Below are positions 31,944 to 40,765 of a stretch of DNA of 64,000 bases, piece by piece. Both the position numbers and the translations under genes were made by a program. The notes below the pieces were generated by a model, which had not been told where the DNA came from, ran no database searches, and was given only the letters and a program-made list of their open reading frames with translations. The stretch comes from Pseudomonadota bacterium (GTDB taxonomy: Bacteria; Pseudomonadota; Gammaproteobacteria; Burkholderiales; Thiobacillaceae): positions 1 through 64,000 of the forward strand of contig JAJZPG010000011.1 in assembly GCA_021811235.1 (NCBI GenBank). The letters run 5' to 3'. Within the stretch, counting starts at the first letter, position 1; every line of letters starts with the position of its first letter.

Positions 31944-34516
31944 GCCGCGGGTTTTTTACTGGCCGGTTTCTTGGCGGCGGGCTTGGCGGCCGCTTTTTTG
32001 GTCGTCGTTTTTTTCGCGGCAGGCTTCTTCGTGTCCGCGGCGTCCGCGCTCTTCGCCTTCTTTGCCGCCGGCTTGGCGGCGGCCTTTTTAACGGGTTTCT
32101 TGGCGGGCCCCTTGGCGACGCGCGCGGCGATCAGGCCGAGCGCTTCGTCCAGCGTGATTTCCTCAGGCGTGATGTCCTTGGGCAGGGTGGCGTTGGTGCT
32201 GCCGTGCTTCACGTAGGGGCCGTAGCGGCCGCTGCGCACGGTGATGTCCTTGCCGTCGTCCGGGTGCGGGCCCAGGTTCTTCAGCACCGAGGCGGCCGAG
32301 TCGGCGCCGCGCGGCGCGCGTTCGATCGCCAGCACCTCAAGGGCGCGTGGCAGGTCGATCTCGTACACGCTGTCGGTCTTGGGGATCGACTTGAACTTGC
32401 CGTCGTGCAGCAGATACGGGCCGAAGCGGCCGTTGTTGGCGACGATCGGCAGGCCGGTGGTGGGGTGGTGCCCCACTTCGCGCGGCAGCGAAAGGAATTT
32501 CAGCGCCAGCTCCAGCGTCGCGTTTTCCAGCGGGATCTCCTTTGGCCACGAGGCGCGGCGCGGCTTGGGCGCCTTCTTGTCCTCGGGCATTTCGCCGATC
32601 TGCACGTAGGGGCCGTAGCGGCCGGACAGCAGCTTGACGTCGAGGCCGCTCGTCGGGTCCTTGCCGAGGATGTTGTCGCCCTCGGCGGTGGCGGCGTGCA
32701 GCGGGCGCGTGTAGTCGCACGCCGGATAACCCGAACAGCCGATGAAGAGGCCGCGCTTGCTCGCCTGCATGAACAGCGGCTTGCCGCACTTGGGGCAGGC
32801 CTCCAGGATCGGGCAGCCGCGCTCGACATCCTGCTTGGCCTTCAGCTCGCCGTCGAACTCCTTCCAGAATTCGCCCAGCAGGCGCGACCACACGCGCTTG
32901 CCGTTGGAGACGTCGTCGAGCTTGTCCTCCAGCTTGGCGGTGAAGTCGTAGTCGACGTAGTGGTTGAAATGCCGGGTGAGGAAGCAATTGACCAGGCGGC
33001 CGACGTCGGTCGGCTGGAAGCGTTTCTTCTCCAGCACCACGTATTCGCGGTCCTGCAGGGTGGAAATGATGCTGGCGTAGGTGGAAGGCCGGCCGATGCC
33101 GTATTCCTCGAGCGCCTTGACCAGGCTCGCTTCGGTGTAGCGCGGCGGCGGCTGGGTGAAATGCTGTTCGCCGTAGAGGCGGTCGACCGGCAGCGTCTCG
33201 CCTTCGGCGAGTACGGGCAATTTGGATTCGCCTTCCTCGTCCTCGTCGTCCTGATACACCGCGAGGAAGCCGGCAAACGCCAGGGTCTGCCCGGTGGCGC
33301 GGAAGGTGCCCTCGCCCACCGTGATGTCGGCGGCGACGGTGTCGAACTGCGCCGGCGTCATCTGGCAGGCGACGGTGCGCTTCCAGATCAGCTCGTAGAG
33401 GCGGATCTGGTCGTGCGTCAGGAAGGGCTTCACCGCCTCGGGCGTGCGCATGACAGACGTCGGGCGCACCGCCTCGTGGGCTTCCTGCGCGTTCTTGGTC
33501 TTGGCCTTGTAGGCGATCGCCGCCGGCGGCAGGAAATCCTTGTCGAAGTTGGCGCCCACATACTTGCGGATGTCGGTGATCGCTTCCTGTGCCAGGTTGA
33601 CCGAGTCGGTACGCATGTAGGTGATGAGGCCGACCGGGCCTTCGCCGAGGTCGATGCCTTCGTACAGCTGCTGCGCGGTGCGCATGACGCGGTCCGTGGT
33701 CATGCCGAGCTGGCGCACGCCGGCCTGCTGCAGGGTCGAGGTGGTGAACGGCGCGGCGGGGTTGCGCGAGCGGCGCTTCTTCTCGATGCGCATGACGCGC
33801 GCGTCTTTGGATTCCAGCGTCGCCAGCCATTCCTTGCTGCGCGCCTCGTGCTCGACCGTGAACTGCTCGAGTTTCTCGCCGCGGAAATGGGTGAGCTTGG
33901 CAGTGAAGGGCTGGTTGCCTTTATGGCTGTCGAGATGCAGCGTCCAGTATTCGCGCGGCACGAAGGCTTCGATTTCCTCCTCGCGCTCGACGATCATCCT
34001 GAGCGCGGGCGACTGCACGCGGCCGGCGGAGAGACCGGGACTGATCTTCTTCCACAGCAGCGGCGACAGGTTGAAGCCGACCAGGTAGTCGAGCGCGCGC
34101 CGCGCCTGCTGGGCGTCGACCAGATCCGTCGCGATCTCGCGCGGGTGGCGCACCGCATCCTGGATGGCGGACTCGGTGATTTCGTAGAAGGCCACCCGCT
34201 TCATCGGCGTCTTGACCTTGCGTTCCTTGAGGATTTCGCTGATGTGCCAGGAAATCGCCTCGCCTTCCCTATCCGGGTCGGTTGCCAGCAGCACTTCGTC
34301 GGCCTTCTTGGCGGCCTTGACGATGGCCTCGACGTGCTTGGCGTTGCGCTCGATGATCTGATATTTCATCGAGAAGTTTTCGGTGTCGACCGCGCCGGTT
34401 TTCGGTTCCAGGTCGCGTACGTGGCCATAGCTGGCGAGGATGTCGTAGTCCGCGCCGAGGTATTTTTTGAGCGACTTGGATTTGGACGGTGATTCGACGA
34501 TGACGAGCTTGGACAT
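31940..34516 (-). CDS. topA: DNA topoisomerase I
   Basis: Type IA topoisomerase that relaxes negative supercoils, balancing the gyrase encoded nearby. The 858 residues show the TOPRIM start MSKLVIVESPSKSKSLKKYL and the DPDREGEAI motif. The catalytic tyrosine lies in GLITYMRTDSVN. A four-cysteine zinc ribbon (CPKCGKPLF...CSGYPACDY) is followed by repeat-like topoisomerase C-terminal segments. The last ~45 residues are a Lys/Ala/Pro-rich tail (AKKPVKKAAAKPAAKK type), histone-H1-like and probably DNA-binding. It is in an operon with dprA and smg upstream. Confidence 0.97.
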   Translation of the reverse strand: MSKLVIVESPSKSKSLKKYLGADYDILASYGHVRDLEPKTGAVDTENFSMKYQIIERNAKHVEAIVKAAKKADEVLLATDPDREGEAISWHISEILKERKVKTPMKRVAFYEITESAIQDAVRHPREIATDLVDAQQARRALDYLVGFNLSPLLWKKISPGLSAGRVQSPALRMIVEREEEIEAFVPREYWTLHLDSHKGNQPFTAKLTHFRGEKLEQFTVEHEARSKEWLATLESKDARVMRIEKKRRSRNPAAPFTTSTLQQAGVRQLGMTTDRVMRTAQQLYEGIDLGEGPVGLITYMRTDSVNLAQEAITDIRKYVGANFDKDFLPPAAIAYKAKTKNAQEAHEAVRPTSVMRTPEAVKPFLTHDQIRLYELIWKRTVACQMTPAQFDTVAADITVGEGTFRATGQTLAFAGFLAVYQDDEDEEGESKLPVLAEGETLPVDRLYGEQHFTQPPPRYTEASLVKALEEYGIGRPSTYASIISTLQDREYVVLEKKRFQPTDVGRLVNCFLTRHFNHYVDYDFTAKLEDKLDDVSNGKRVWSRLLGEFWKEFDGELKAKQDVERGCPILEACPKCGKPLFMQASKRGLFIGCSGYPACDYTRPLHAATAEGDNILGKDPTSGLDVKLLSGRYGPYVQIGEMPEDKKAPKPRRASWPKEIPLENATLELALKFLSLPREVGHHPTTGLPIVANNGRFGPYLLHDGKFKSIPKTDSVYEIDLPRALEVLAIERAPRGADSAASVLKNLGPHPDDGKDITVRSGRYGPYVKHGSTNATLPKDITPEEITLDEALGLIAARVAKGPAKKPVKKAAAKPAAKKAKSADAADTKKPAAKKTTTKKAAAKPAAKKPASKKPAA

Positions 34517-34522
34517 AAATGA

Positions 34523-34969
34523 TTAATGTAGACGTCCCGGCTCGTGATTCAACAGCATTTCTTCCAGATGCGTGAAGTGTTCGATCAGGCCGCGGCTCCA
34601 CAGCACGATCAGCGTCATCCAGCGCACGTGATCGGGTTCGATGTCCTCGCCGCCCAGCTGCATCAGGCCGGAAATCACCCATTCGCGCGATTCGGGGTCG
34701 AGGATTTCGGCGCTGACCAGGAAGGCCAGTTCCGTGCGGCAGGCTTCGTTCAGGCGCTCCAGCTCCTCGGGCGCGTAGTGGCGCAGGTGGGCCTGCGCCA
34801 GCCGCGGGTGGGTGGCGCTGTCAGAGAGGTGGGCAAACCAGTCCAGGGTGGCGTTGATCTGGGATTCTTCAAAGCCGGCGGCGAACAGGCGCTTTTCCAG
34901 CGCGTCGCGATCGGGTGCCAGCTCCGCCATGCGGAAGCTTTCGTACAGATAAACCAGAATGTCGAGCAT
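34523..34969 (-). CDS. smg: Smg family protein (DUF494)
   Basis: Small cytoplasmic protein of unknown role, usually found between dprA and topA, as here. The ATG at 34969 (MLDILVYLYESFRMAELAPD) gives 148 residues and lies 4 bases after the dprA stop. The conserved family features DILVYL and the central ERLNEACRTELAFL are present, and the protein is strongly acidic and helical. Only the genomic position hints at a function near DNA topology or uptake. No catalytic motif is visible. Confidence 0.92.
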   Translation of the reverse strand: MLDILVYLYESFRMAELAPDRDALEKRLFAAGFEESQINATLDWFAHLSDSATHPRLAQAHLRHYAPEELERLNEACRTELAFLVSAEILDPESREWVISGLMQLGGEDIEPDHVRWMTLIVLWSRGLIEHFTHLEEMLLNHEPGRLH

Positions 34970-34973
34970 GATT

Positions 34974-36050
34974 TCAGTAAATTTTTTGGTAGCGCCCGCC
35001 GGGCAAGGATGCGATTCGCCCTTCCAGTTCAAGCGTCAACAGCTTGGCCGAAAGCGCATCCAGCGTCAACCCGGTCCTTTGTGTCAGGGTGTCTAGCGTG
35101 GTGGGCGCACCATCGAGCGCGTCCAGCACCGGGTCGGGGGGCGTCTCCGGCAGGACGGGCGGGGCCAGCCGCTGCTGCCACGCGAGCTCGTCGAGGATGT
35201 CGGCGGCGGATTCGACCAGCTTCGCGCCCTGCTTGATCAGCGCATGGCAGCCGCGCGCCAGCGGCGAGTGGATCGAGCCGGGCATGGCGAACACCTCCCG
35301 CCCCTGCTCGGTGGCCACCCGTGCGGTGATCAGCGAGCCGCTGTCGGGGGCGGCTTCCACCACCAGCACGCCGCGCGACAATCCGCTGATCAGCCGGTTG
35401 CGGCGCGGGAAGTGGCCGGGCAGCGGCGGCGTGCCAAGTGGAAATTCCGAGACGATCAGCCCGTTTTCCGCCAACTGGTGCGCCAGCGCCTTGTTGCGGG
35501 CGGGATAGATGCGGTCGAGCCCGGTGCCGATGATGGCGACGCTCGAGCCGGCACCGGCCAGCCCGCCGCGGTGCGCCGCCGCGTCGATACCGAGCGCCAG
35601 TCCGCTGACGATGGTGAGCCCGGCGTCGGACAGGGCGTGGGCGAAGGCCTCGGCGTCGCGCGCGCCCTGCGGGGTGGCGTTGCGGCTGCCGACGATGCCG
35701 AGGCTGGGTTGGTTCAGGAGCGCGCGCTGGCCTTTGCAGTACAGCACCGCGGGCGGGTCGGCGATTTCGAGCAGGGCCTTGGGGTAGTCCGTGTCCGCCA
35801 GCGTCATCAGGCTGTTGCCCGGCTGGGTGAGCCAGGACCGGGTGGCATCGAACAGCGCGGGATCGGGTTCTGCCAGCAGTGCATCGCACTGCGCGGGCGA
35901 AAGGTGCTGCGCCAAAGCGCTGCGGCTGGATGCCAAAACGGCCTCCGGAGAACCGAAGGCCGTCAGCAGGCGAATCAGGCTGGTGTTGCCGACCCCCGGA
36001 GCGAGGGCCAGCCGCAGCCAGGGGTCAGGTGTGCTCGATGCGTCGTTCAA
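34974..36050 (-). CDS. dprA: DNA processing protein DprA
   Basis: Binds incoming single-stranded DNA during natural transformation and loads RecA. The 358 residues hold an N-terminal helix-hairpin-like domain (LRLALAPGVGNTSLIRLLTAFGS). The Rossmann-fold core follows, with LGIVGSRNATPQG, SGLALGIDAAAHRG and FPRRNRLISGLSRGVLVVEA. A C-terminal winged-helix-like end (DALDGAPTTLDTLTQRTGLTLDAL) closes it. It is complete, so competence is possible, though no pilus genes are in the window. Confidence 0.96.
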   Translation of the reverse strand: MNDASSTPDPWLRLALAPGVGNTSLIRLLTAFGSPEAVLASSRSALAQHLSPAQCDALLAEPDPALFDATRSWLTQPGNSLMTLADTDYPKALLEIADPPAVLYCKGQRALLNQPSLGIVGSRNATPQGARDAEAFAHALSDAGLTIVSGLALGIDAAAHRGGLAGAGSSVAIIGTGLDRIYPARNKALAHQLAENGLIVSEFPLGTPPLPGHFPRRNRLISGLSRGVLVVEAAPDSGSLITARVATEQGREVFAMPGSIHSPLARGCHALIKQGAKLVESAADILDELAWQQRLAPPVLPETPPDPVLDALDGAPTTLDTLTQRTGLTLDALSAKLLTLELEGRIASLPGGRYQKIY

Positions 36051-36062
36051 GAGCGCGCGCGC

Positions 36063-37256
36063 TCAGGGATTGCGAACGGTATCGAGCAGGTACACCGGGC
36101 CGTCGGACTGCATGATGAGGGCGTAGGACACGCGGTCGTACACGCGGTAGACCATCACCAGGCCGCTGCGCGCGTCGGGCAGCTTGACGGCGCGGTCGTT
36201 CTGGTTGCCGAGGCAGGTGCTGCGGAAGGTGTTGCGTGCGTCGGCCGCTTGATCGTAGGTGACCTTGCTGTTTTCCTGCAGGCAGCGCACGTCGTTGTAC
36301 AACCAGGCGCCGCCATCGGGAATGCCCGAGGTTTTTTCGTTGACCCAGGCCATGCGGTCCTTTTCGTCGCGCGTCAGCATGACGGCCTGGCCTTCGCGGT
36401 ACACCGCCAGGACATGGCCGGGCTCGAGGCCGTCGCGGCTGCCGCGGTTGATCACCACGGTCTGGTAACGGCCGCTGTCGGAGAGGCCGCCGTACGCCGA
36501 AATGATGCGGCCGTTGACCTTGCCTTCCGGCGCGTGCGGGATGTATTCGAAGGTGGTGCTGTCGTTCGCTTCCACCAGCTTGTCCTTGGGCAGGATTTCC
36601 TGCGCCGACTGGGTGATGCGGATCTTCTGCGGCGCGCCTTCCACCAGGGTGCGGGCATCGCCCAGATATTCGACTTCGTAGCCCAGCACTTCGCCGGTTT
36701 CAGGATCCTTCAGCGCTTTGCCCGGGCGCAGCACGTTCCAGCGGGTCACGCCGGCCTTGCCGCCGGTGGCGAAGGCGTCATCGCCCGCGCCTAGTACCAC
36801 GCGTTCGGCATTGCTGCCGAGAATATAGGGCGCATCGTCGAAGGCGCCCTTGGATACGACGCGTGGCTGCGACAGGAAGGGGTGGATCACCCGGATGGGA
36901 ATCGTCGGAATGGCATCGCCGCCGATCTGGCTGGTCCGCACGGTGGGCGACAGCTTGACGGTCGGCATGCCGCCCTGGCTACCCTTGACCAGCGACAGGC
37001 GCGGTTCCTTGCCGCTCTTGTCGAGCACGATCATGTCGCCGGGATAGATCCAGTGCGGATTCTTGATCTCCGCACGGTTCAGGTTCCAGATCTGCGGCCA
37101 ACGCCACGGATCCTTGAGAAACTTGCCGGAAATGTCCCACAGCGTGTCGCCCTTGACGACGACGTACGTGTCGGGGGCGTTGTCCTGTAGTTTAAGGGTG
37201 TCGGCCAGTGCGGGCGCAGCCAGCAGCAGGGCAAGAGAAACAACGAGTTGACGCAC
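36063..37256 (-). CDS. LysM domain protein, secreted
   Basis: Periplasmic protein that should bind peptidoglycan. I choose the GTG at 37256, which has GGAGGG 7 bases upstream; an ATG at 37271 would add five residues. A signal peptide (RQLVVSLALLLAAPALA) precedes a single LysM near residues ~35-85 (YVVVKGDTLWDISGKFLKDPWRWPQIW, with the family Asp-Pro-Trp insert). The other ~300 residues are a beta-rich region of unknown role. It leads the dprA-smg-topA transcript and diverges from def, the usual betaproteobacterial and gammaproteobacterial layout. Confidence 0.88.
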   Translation of the reverse strand: MRQLVVSLALLLAAPALADTLKLQDNAPDTYVVVKGDTLWDISGKFLKDPWRWPQIWNLNRAEIKNPHWIYPGDMIVLDKSGKEPRLSLVKGSQGGMPTVKLSPTVRTSQIGGDAIPTIPIRVIHPFLSQPRVVSKGAFDDAPYILGSNAERVVLGAGDDAFATGGKAGVTRWNVLRPGKALKDPETGEVLGYEVEYLGDARTLVEGAPQKIRITQSAQEILPKDKLVEANDSTTFEYIPHAPEGKVNGRIISAYGGLSDSGRYQTVVINRGSRDGLEPGHVLAVYREGQAVMLTRDEKDRMAWVNEKTSGIPDGGAWLYNDVRCLQENSKVTYDQAADARNTFRSTCLGNQNDRAVKLPDARSGLVMVYRVYDRVSYALIMQSDGPVYLLDTVRNP

Positions 37257-37417
37257 GGGGGAACCCTCCATTTAGACCTTGTCTAATTTTCTGCGTTGAA
37301 AATATACTGTGCGCTTAGCTTACGGCTATCCGCCACCTTATATTTAGGGCTGTGCGCAACCAAACGCAGATTTTGCATCAAAGTGTGCGCCCAGCCCGTT
37401 CATTCGTAAAGCTTCTT

Positions 37418-37951
37418 ATGGCCAAACTCGACATCCTGCATTACCCCGATGCACGCCTGCACACCGTGGCCAAACCGGTGAAGGCGGTGGACGATCGCAT
37501 CCGCAAGCTGGTCGACGACATGGCCGAGACCATGTATGCGGCGCCGGGTATTGGGCTGGCCGCCACCCAGGTCAACGTCCACGAACGCGTCGTCGTCATC
37601 GACATCTCGGAAACCCACGATGACCTGCGCGTCTTCATCAACCCCGAGATCGTCGCCCAATCGGGCCGTGAAGAAAGCGAGGAAGGCTGCCTGTCGGTGC
37701 CTGGCGTGTTCGACAAGGTGGTGCGCGCCGAGCGCGTCACCGTGCGCGCGCTCGACCGCGACGGCAAGCCGTTTGAGCTCGAGGCCGATGGCCTGCTGGC
37801 GGTGTGCATCCAGCACGAATTGGATCACCTGCTGGGCAAGGTGTTCGTCGACTACCTGTCCACTCTCAAGCGCAACCGCATCAAGACCAAGCTGCTGAAG
37901 CAGGCGCGCGAGCACAGGCCCGACGCCGCGCCCGTGCGCGCATCGCTCTGA
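37418..37951 (+). CDS. def: peptide deformylase
   Basis: Removes the formyl group from nascent proteins. The ATG at 37418 ([20 protein letters not shown]) gives 177 residues. All three family motifs are present: [15 protein letters not shown] and QHELDH, giving the Cys and two His metal ligands and the catalytic Glu. The C-terminal tail is Arg/Lys-rich. It is the first gene of the def-fmt-rsmB run and is separated by ~160 bases of promoter region from the divergent LysM gene. Confidence 0.97.
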   Translation: MAKLDILHYPDARLHTVAKPVKAVDDRIRKLVDDMAETMYAAPGIGLAATQVNVHERVVVIDISETHDDLRVFINPEIVAQSGREESEEGCLSVPGVFDKVVRAERVTVRALDRDGKPFELEADGLLAVCIQHELDHLLGKVFVDYLSTLKRNRIKTKLLKQAREHRPDAAPVRASL

Positions 37952-37961
37952 GCCCGGGTCC

Positions 37962-38882
37962 GTGCGCATCATCTTCGCCGGCACACCGCCATTCGCGGCC
38001 GCCGCGCTGAACGCACTGGCAGACGCCGGGCACGACATCGCCCTCGTCCTGACCCAACCCGACCGCCCTGCCGGCCGCGGCATGAAGCTCACTCCCAGCG
38101 CGGTCAAGCAAGCCGCCTTGGCGCGCGGACTGCCGGTCGCGCAGCCGGCCAGCCTGAAGACGCCCGAGGCGCAGGCCGAACTCGCCGCGCTCAACGCTGA
38201 CGCCATGGTGGTCGCCGCCTATGGCCTGATCCTGCCGCAGGCGGTGCTCGACATCCCTCGTCTCGGCTGCCTCAACATCCACGCCTCGCTGCTGCCGCGC
38301 TGGCGGGGCGCCGCACCGATCCAGCGCGCCATCCTGGCGGGTGACTCGCAGACCGGCGTCACCATCATGCAGATGGACGCCGGCCTCGACACCGGCGCGA
38401 TGTTGTCCCGGACGGTCGTGCCGATCCGCGACACGGACACCGCCGGCAGCCTGCACGATACCCTGGCCGCGGCCGGCGCCGAGGCCATCGTCTCCGCGCT
38501 GGCGAATTACTCCGTACTGACCCCGGAAACGCAGGACAACGCCCAGGCCACCTACGCCGCCAAGCTCAGCAAGGAAGAGGCGCAACTCGACTGGGACCAG
38601 CCGGCCGATGTGCTGGCGCGCGCGGTGCGCGCCTACAATCCGGTACCGGGTGCGTGGACGCTGCTCGACGGCGCGCCTCTGAAAGTCTGGGCGGTGCAGT
38701 CGGTTCCCGGCACGGGCGCGCCCGGCACGGTGCTGCGTGCGGAGACGGATGGACTGGTGGTCGCCTGCGGCAGCGGCGCGCTGGCCTTGCAGGACATCCA
38801 GCCTGCCGGCAGCAAGCGGATGGCGGCTGCCGCCTTCCTCGCCGGACGGCCGCTGGCGGCGGGCACTCGCCTCGGCAACTGA
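37962..38882 (+). CDS. fmt: methionyl-tRNA formyltransferase
   Basis: Adds the formyl group to initiator Met-tRNA, the counterpart of Def. The 306 residues begin with a GTG at 37962 (then [20 protein letters not shown]). The formyltransferase signature [20 protein letters not shown] and the catalytic Asn/His/Asp region ([24 protein letters not shown]) are intact. A C-terminal OB-fold-like domain binds the tRNA. It is 10 bases after def, so co-transcribed. Confidence 0.97.
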   Translation: MRIIFAGTPPFAAAALNALADAGHDIALVLTQPDRPAGRGMKLTPSAVKQAALARGLPVAQPASLKTPEAQAELAALNADAMVVAAYGLILPQAVLDIPRLGCLNIHASLLPRWRGAAPIQRAILAGDSQTGVTIMQMDAGLDTGAMLSRTVVPIRDTDTAGSLHDTLAAAGAEAIVSALANYSVLTPETQDNAQATYAAKLSKEEAQLDWDQPADVLARAVRAYNPVPGAWTLLDGAPLKVWAVQSVPGTGAPGTVLRAETDGLVVACGSGALALQDIQPAGSKRMAAAAFLAGRPLAAGTRLGN

Positions 38883-38919
38883 ATGAAACGAAAAACGATC
38901 AAGCGGAGCGTGGAGCCCC

Positions 38920-40176
38920 ATGCGTAACCTGCAAAAACTCGCCGCTGGCGTGCTGGAAGAGGTGCTAGCCGGCGCCGCGCTGCATCAAGTTCTGCCGCTG
39001 CGCGTGCAGCAGCTGAAAACGCCCGGCGAGCGCGGCGCGCTGCAGGACATCGTGTACGGCAGTCTGCGCCAGCTGGGCCGGCTGGACGTTTGGCTGGACG
39101 CGCTGCTGCAGCGCCCGCTGACCGAGCCGCCACTCGGCTGGCTGCTGCGGGTGGCGCTGTACCAGCTCGCTTACACCCGCGCCCCGGCGCACGCCGTGGT
39201 GCACAACGCGGTCACCGCCGCTGGCCAGGGCTGGCGGCCGGGGCTCGTCAACGCGGTGCTGCGCAATTTCCAGCGCCGCCGCGCCGAACTGGACAAGCTC
39301 GCCGACGCCCGGCCGTCTGCGCGCTGGTCGCACCCCGACTGGTGGATCACCAGGCTGCAAGCCGACTACCCGGAACGCTGGCAGGCCATTCTCGACGCGA
39401 GCCTCATGCACCCGCCATTCACGCTGCGCGTCAACTGCCGCCTCGGCGACGTGGCGAGTTACCTGCAGCGCCTGAACGAGGCCGACTTGCCTGCGCATCA
39501 AACCGGACCGGACGCCGTCACCCTGGAGAAGGCGGTGCCGGTGCATGCGCTGCCTGGCTTCGACGCCGGCCAGGTGTCGGTGCAGGACGCGGGTGCGCAG
39601 TGGGCGGCACGCCTGCTCGATGCCCGGGCGGGGGAGCGGGTACTCGACGCCTGTGCCGCGCCCGGCGGCAAGACGGGCCACATCCTGGAGCGGGCGGACA
39701 CGGAGCTCACCGCGCTCGACGTCGACGCCACGCGGCTGGCGCGGGTACAGGAGAACCTCGACCGGCTGGGCTTGCACGCCACGCTGATCGAGGGCGACGC
39801 GGCCCAGCCCGACGCCTGGTGGGATGGCCGGCCGTTCGACCGCATTCTCGCCGACGTGCCGTGCAGCGCCTCGGGCGTGGTGCGCCGCAATCCCGATATC
39901 AAATGGTTGCGCCGTCCCGACGACATCGCTCAATTTGCCGCGCAACAGGCCGTTATGCTGGAGGCGCTCTGGCGACTGCTTGCACCCGGTGGTACATTGC
40001 TCTACGCCACCTGCTCGATATTCCATGAAGAAAACGACGGGCAAGTGCAGGCCTTCCTGGTGCGCCACGCGCAGGATGCCGAACGTTGTCCGCTTCCTGC
40101 CCCTTTGTCTGATGGATCGCTGCTGCCCGATGCCGAGCATGATGGTTTCTTTTACGCCCTGCTGCGCAAGACCTGA
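38920..40176 (+). CDS. rsmB: 16S rRNA (cytosine967-C5)-methyltransferase RsmB
   Basis: Methylates C967 of 16S rRNA with S-adenosylmethionine. The 418 residues have the N-terminal NusB-like helical RNA-binding domain (residues ~1-140). The SAM domain follows, with DACAAPGGKTGHILE, the LTALDVD motif, and the catalytic pair of cysteines in ADVPCSASGVVRRNPD and LLYATCSIFHEEN. AGCGGAGCGTGGAG precedes the start. Its last ~35 bases overlap the next gene in another frame. Confidence 0.97.
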   Translation: MRNLQKLAAGVLEEVLAGAALHQVLPLRVQQLKTPGERGALQDIVYGSLRQLGRLDVWLDALLQRPLTEPPLGWLLRVALYQLAYTRAPAHAVVHNAVTAAGQGWRPGLVNAVLRNFQRRRAELDKLADARPSARWSHPDWWITRLQADYPERWQAILDASLMHPPFTLRVNCRLGDVASYLQRLNEADLPAHQTGPDAVTLEKAVPVHALPGFDAGQVSVQDAGAQWAARLLDARAGERVLDACAAPGGKTGHILERADTELTALDVDATRLARVQENLDRLGLHATLIEGDAAQPDAWWDGRPFDRILADVPCSASGVVRRNPDIKWLRRPDDIAQFAAQQAVMLEALWRLLAPGGTLLYATCSIFHEENDGQVQAFLVRHAQDAERCPLPAPLSDGSLLPDAEHDGFFYALLRKT

Positions 40177-40765
40177 CGCCCTGTTCCGCCGGCTGGGCTG
40201 GCTGCTGCTCTGGATCGGACTGGCCGTGGCGGGCCACGCGCTGGCCGCCGAGCGCAGCGAGATCCGCCAGGCCGCCATCCAGGCTGCGCCGCAAGGCTAC
40301 GTGCTCGACGCCGACATCGACATCGTGCTCAATCCCACGCTGGAAGACGCGCTGAGCAAGGGCATTTCCCTGCCCTTTCTGCTCGAGCTCGAACTGACCC
40401 GCCCGCGCAGCTGGTGGTTTGCCGAAGACATCGCCGAGCCGGTGCGCAAGCTGCGCATCTACTACCACCTGCTGCTGCGCCGCTACATCGTCGAATCGGG
40501 TTACGCGACCCAGACTGCCGCCACCCTCGCCGAGGCCCTGGCGCTGCTGGGGCGGGTGAATGACTGGCAGGTACTGGAGCGCGGTGTGCTCAAGCCCGGC
40601 CAGCACTACGAAGGCCGCCTGCGCCTGCGGCTCGACACCGCGCAGCTGCCCAAGCCGCTGTCGATCGGCGCGGTCACCAGCGACAAATGGGAACTCGCCA
40701 CGTCCTGGTTCGAATGGTCGTTCGAGGCCCCCGCGCCCGCCAAGCCATCCCCGCCCTCGCCCTGA
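40142..40765 (+). CDS. DUF4390 family exported protein
   Basis: Protein of unknown function that is conserved next to ntrYX in betaproteobacteria. The start is uncertain: ATGs at 40139 and 40142 both lie inside rsmB. The latter gives 207 residues with a signal-anchor segment (RRLGWLLLWIGLAVAGHALA). The mature part is strand-rich and contains YVLDADIDIVLNPTLEDALSKG and YYHLLLRRYIVE. Family members are predicted envelope proteins and their tight linkage to NtrY suggests a role in signal input. The stop overlaps the ntrY start. Confidence 0.87.
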   Translation: MVSFTPCCARPDALFRRLGWLLLWIGLAVAGHALAAERSEIRQAAIQAAPQGYVLDADIDIVLNPTLEDALSKGISLPFLLELELTRPRSWWFAEDIAEPVRKLRIYYHLLLRRYIVESGYATQTAATLAEALALLGRVNDWQVLERGVLKPGQHYEGRLRLRLDTAQLPKPLSIGAVTSDKWELATSWFEWSFEAPAPAKPSPPSP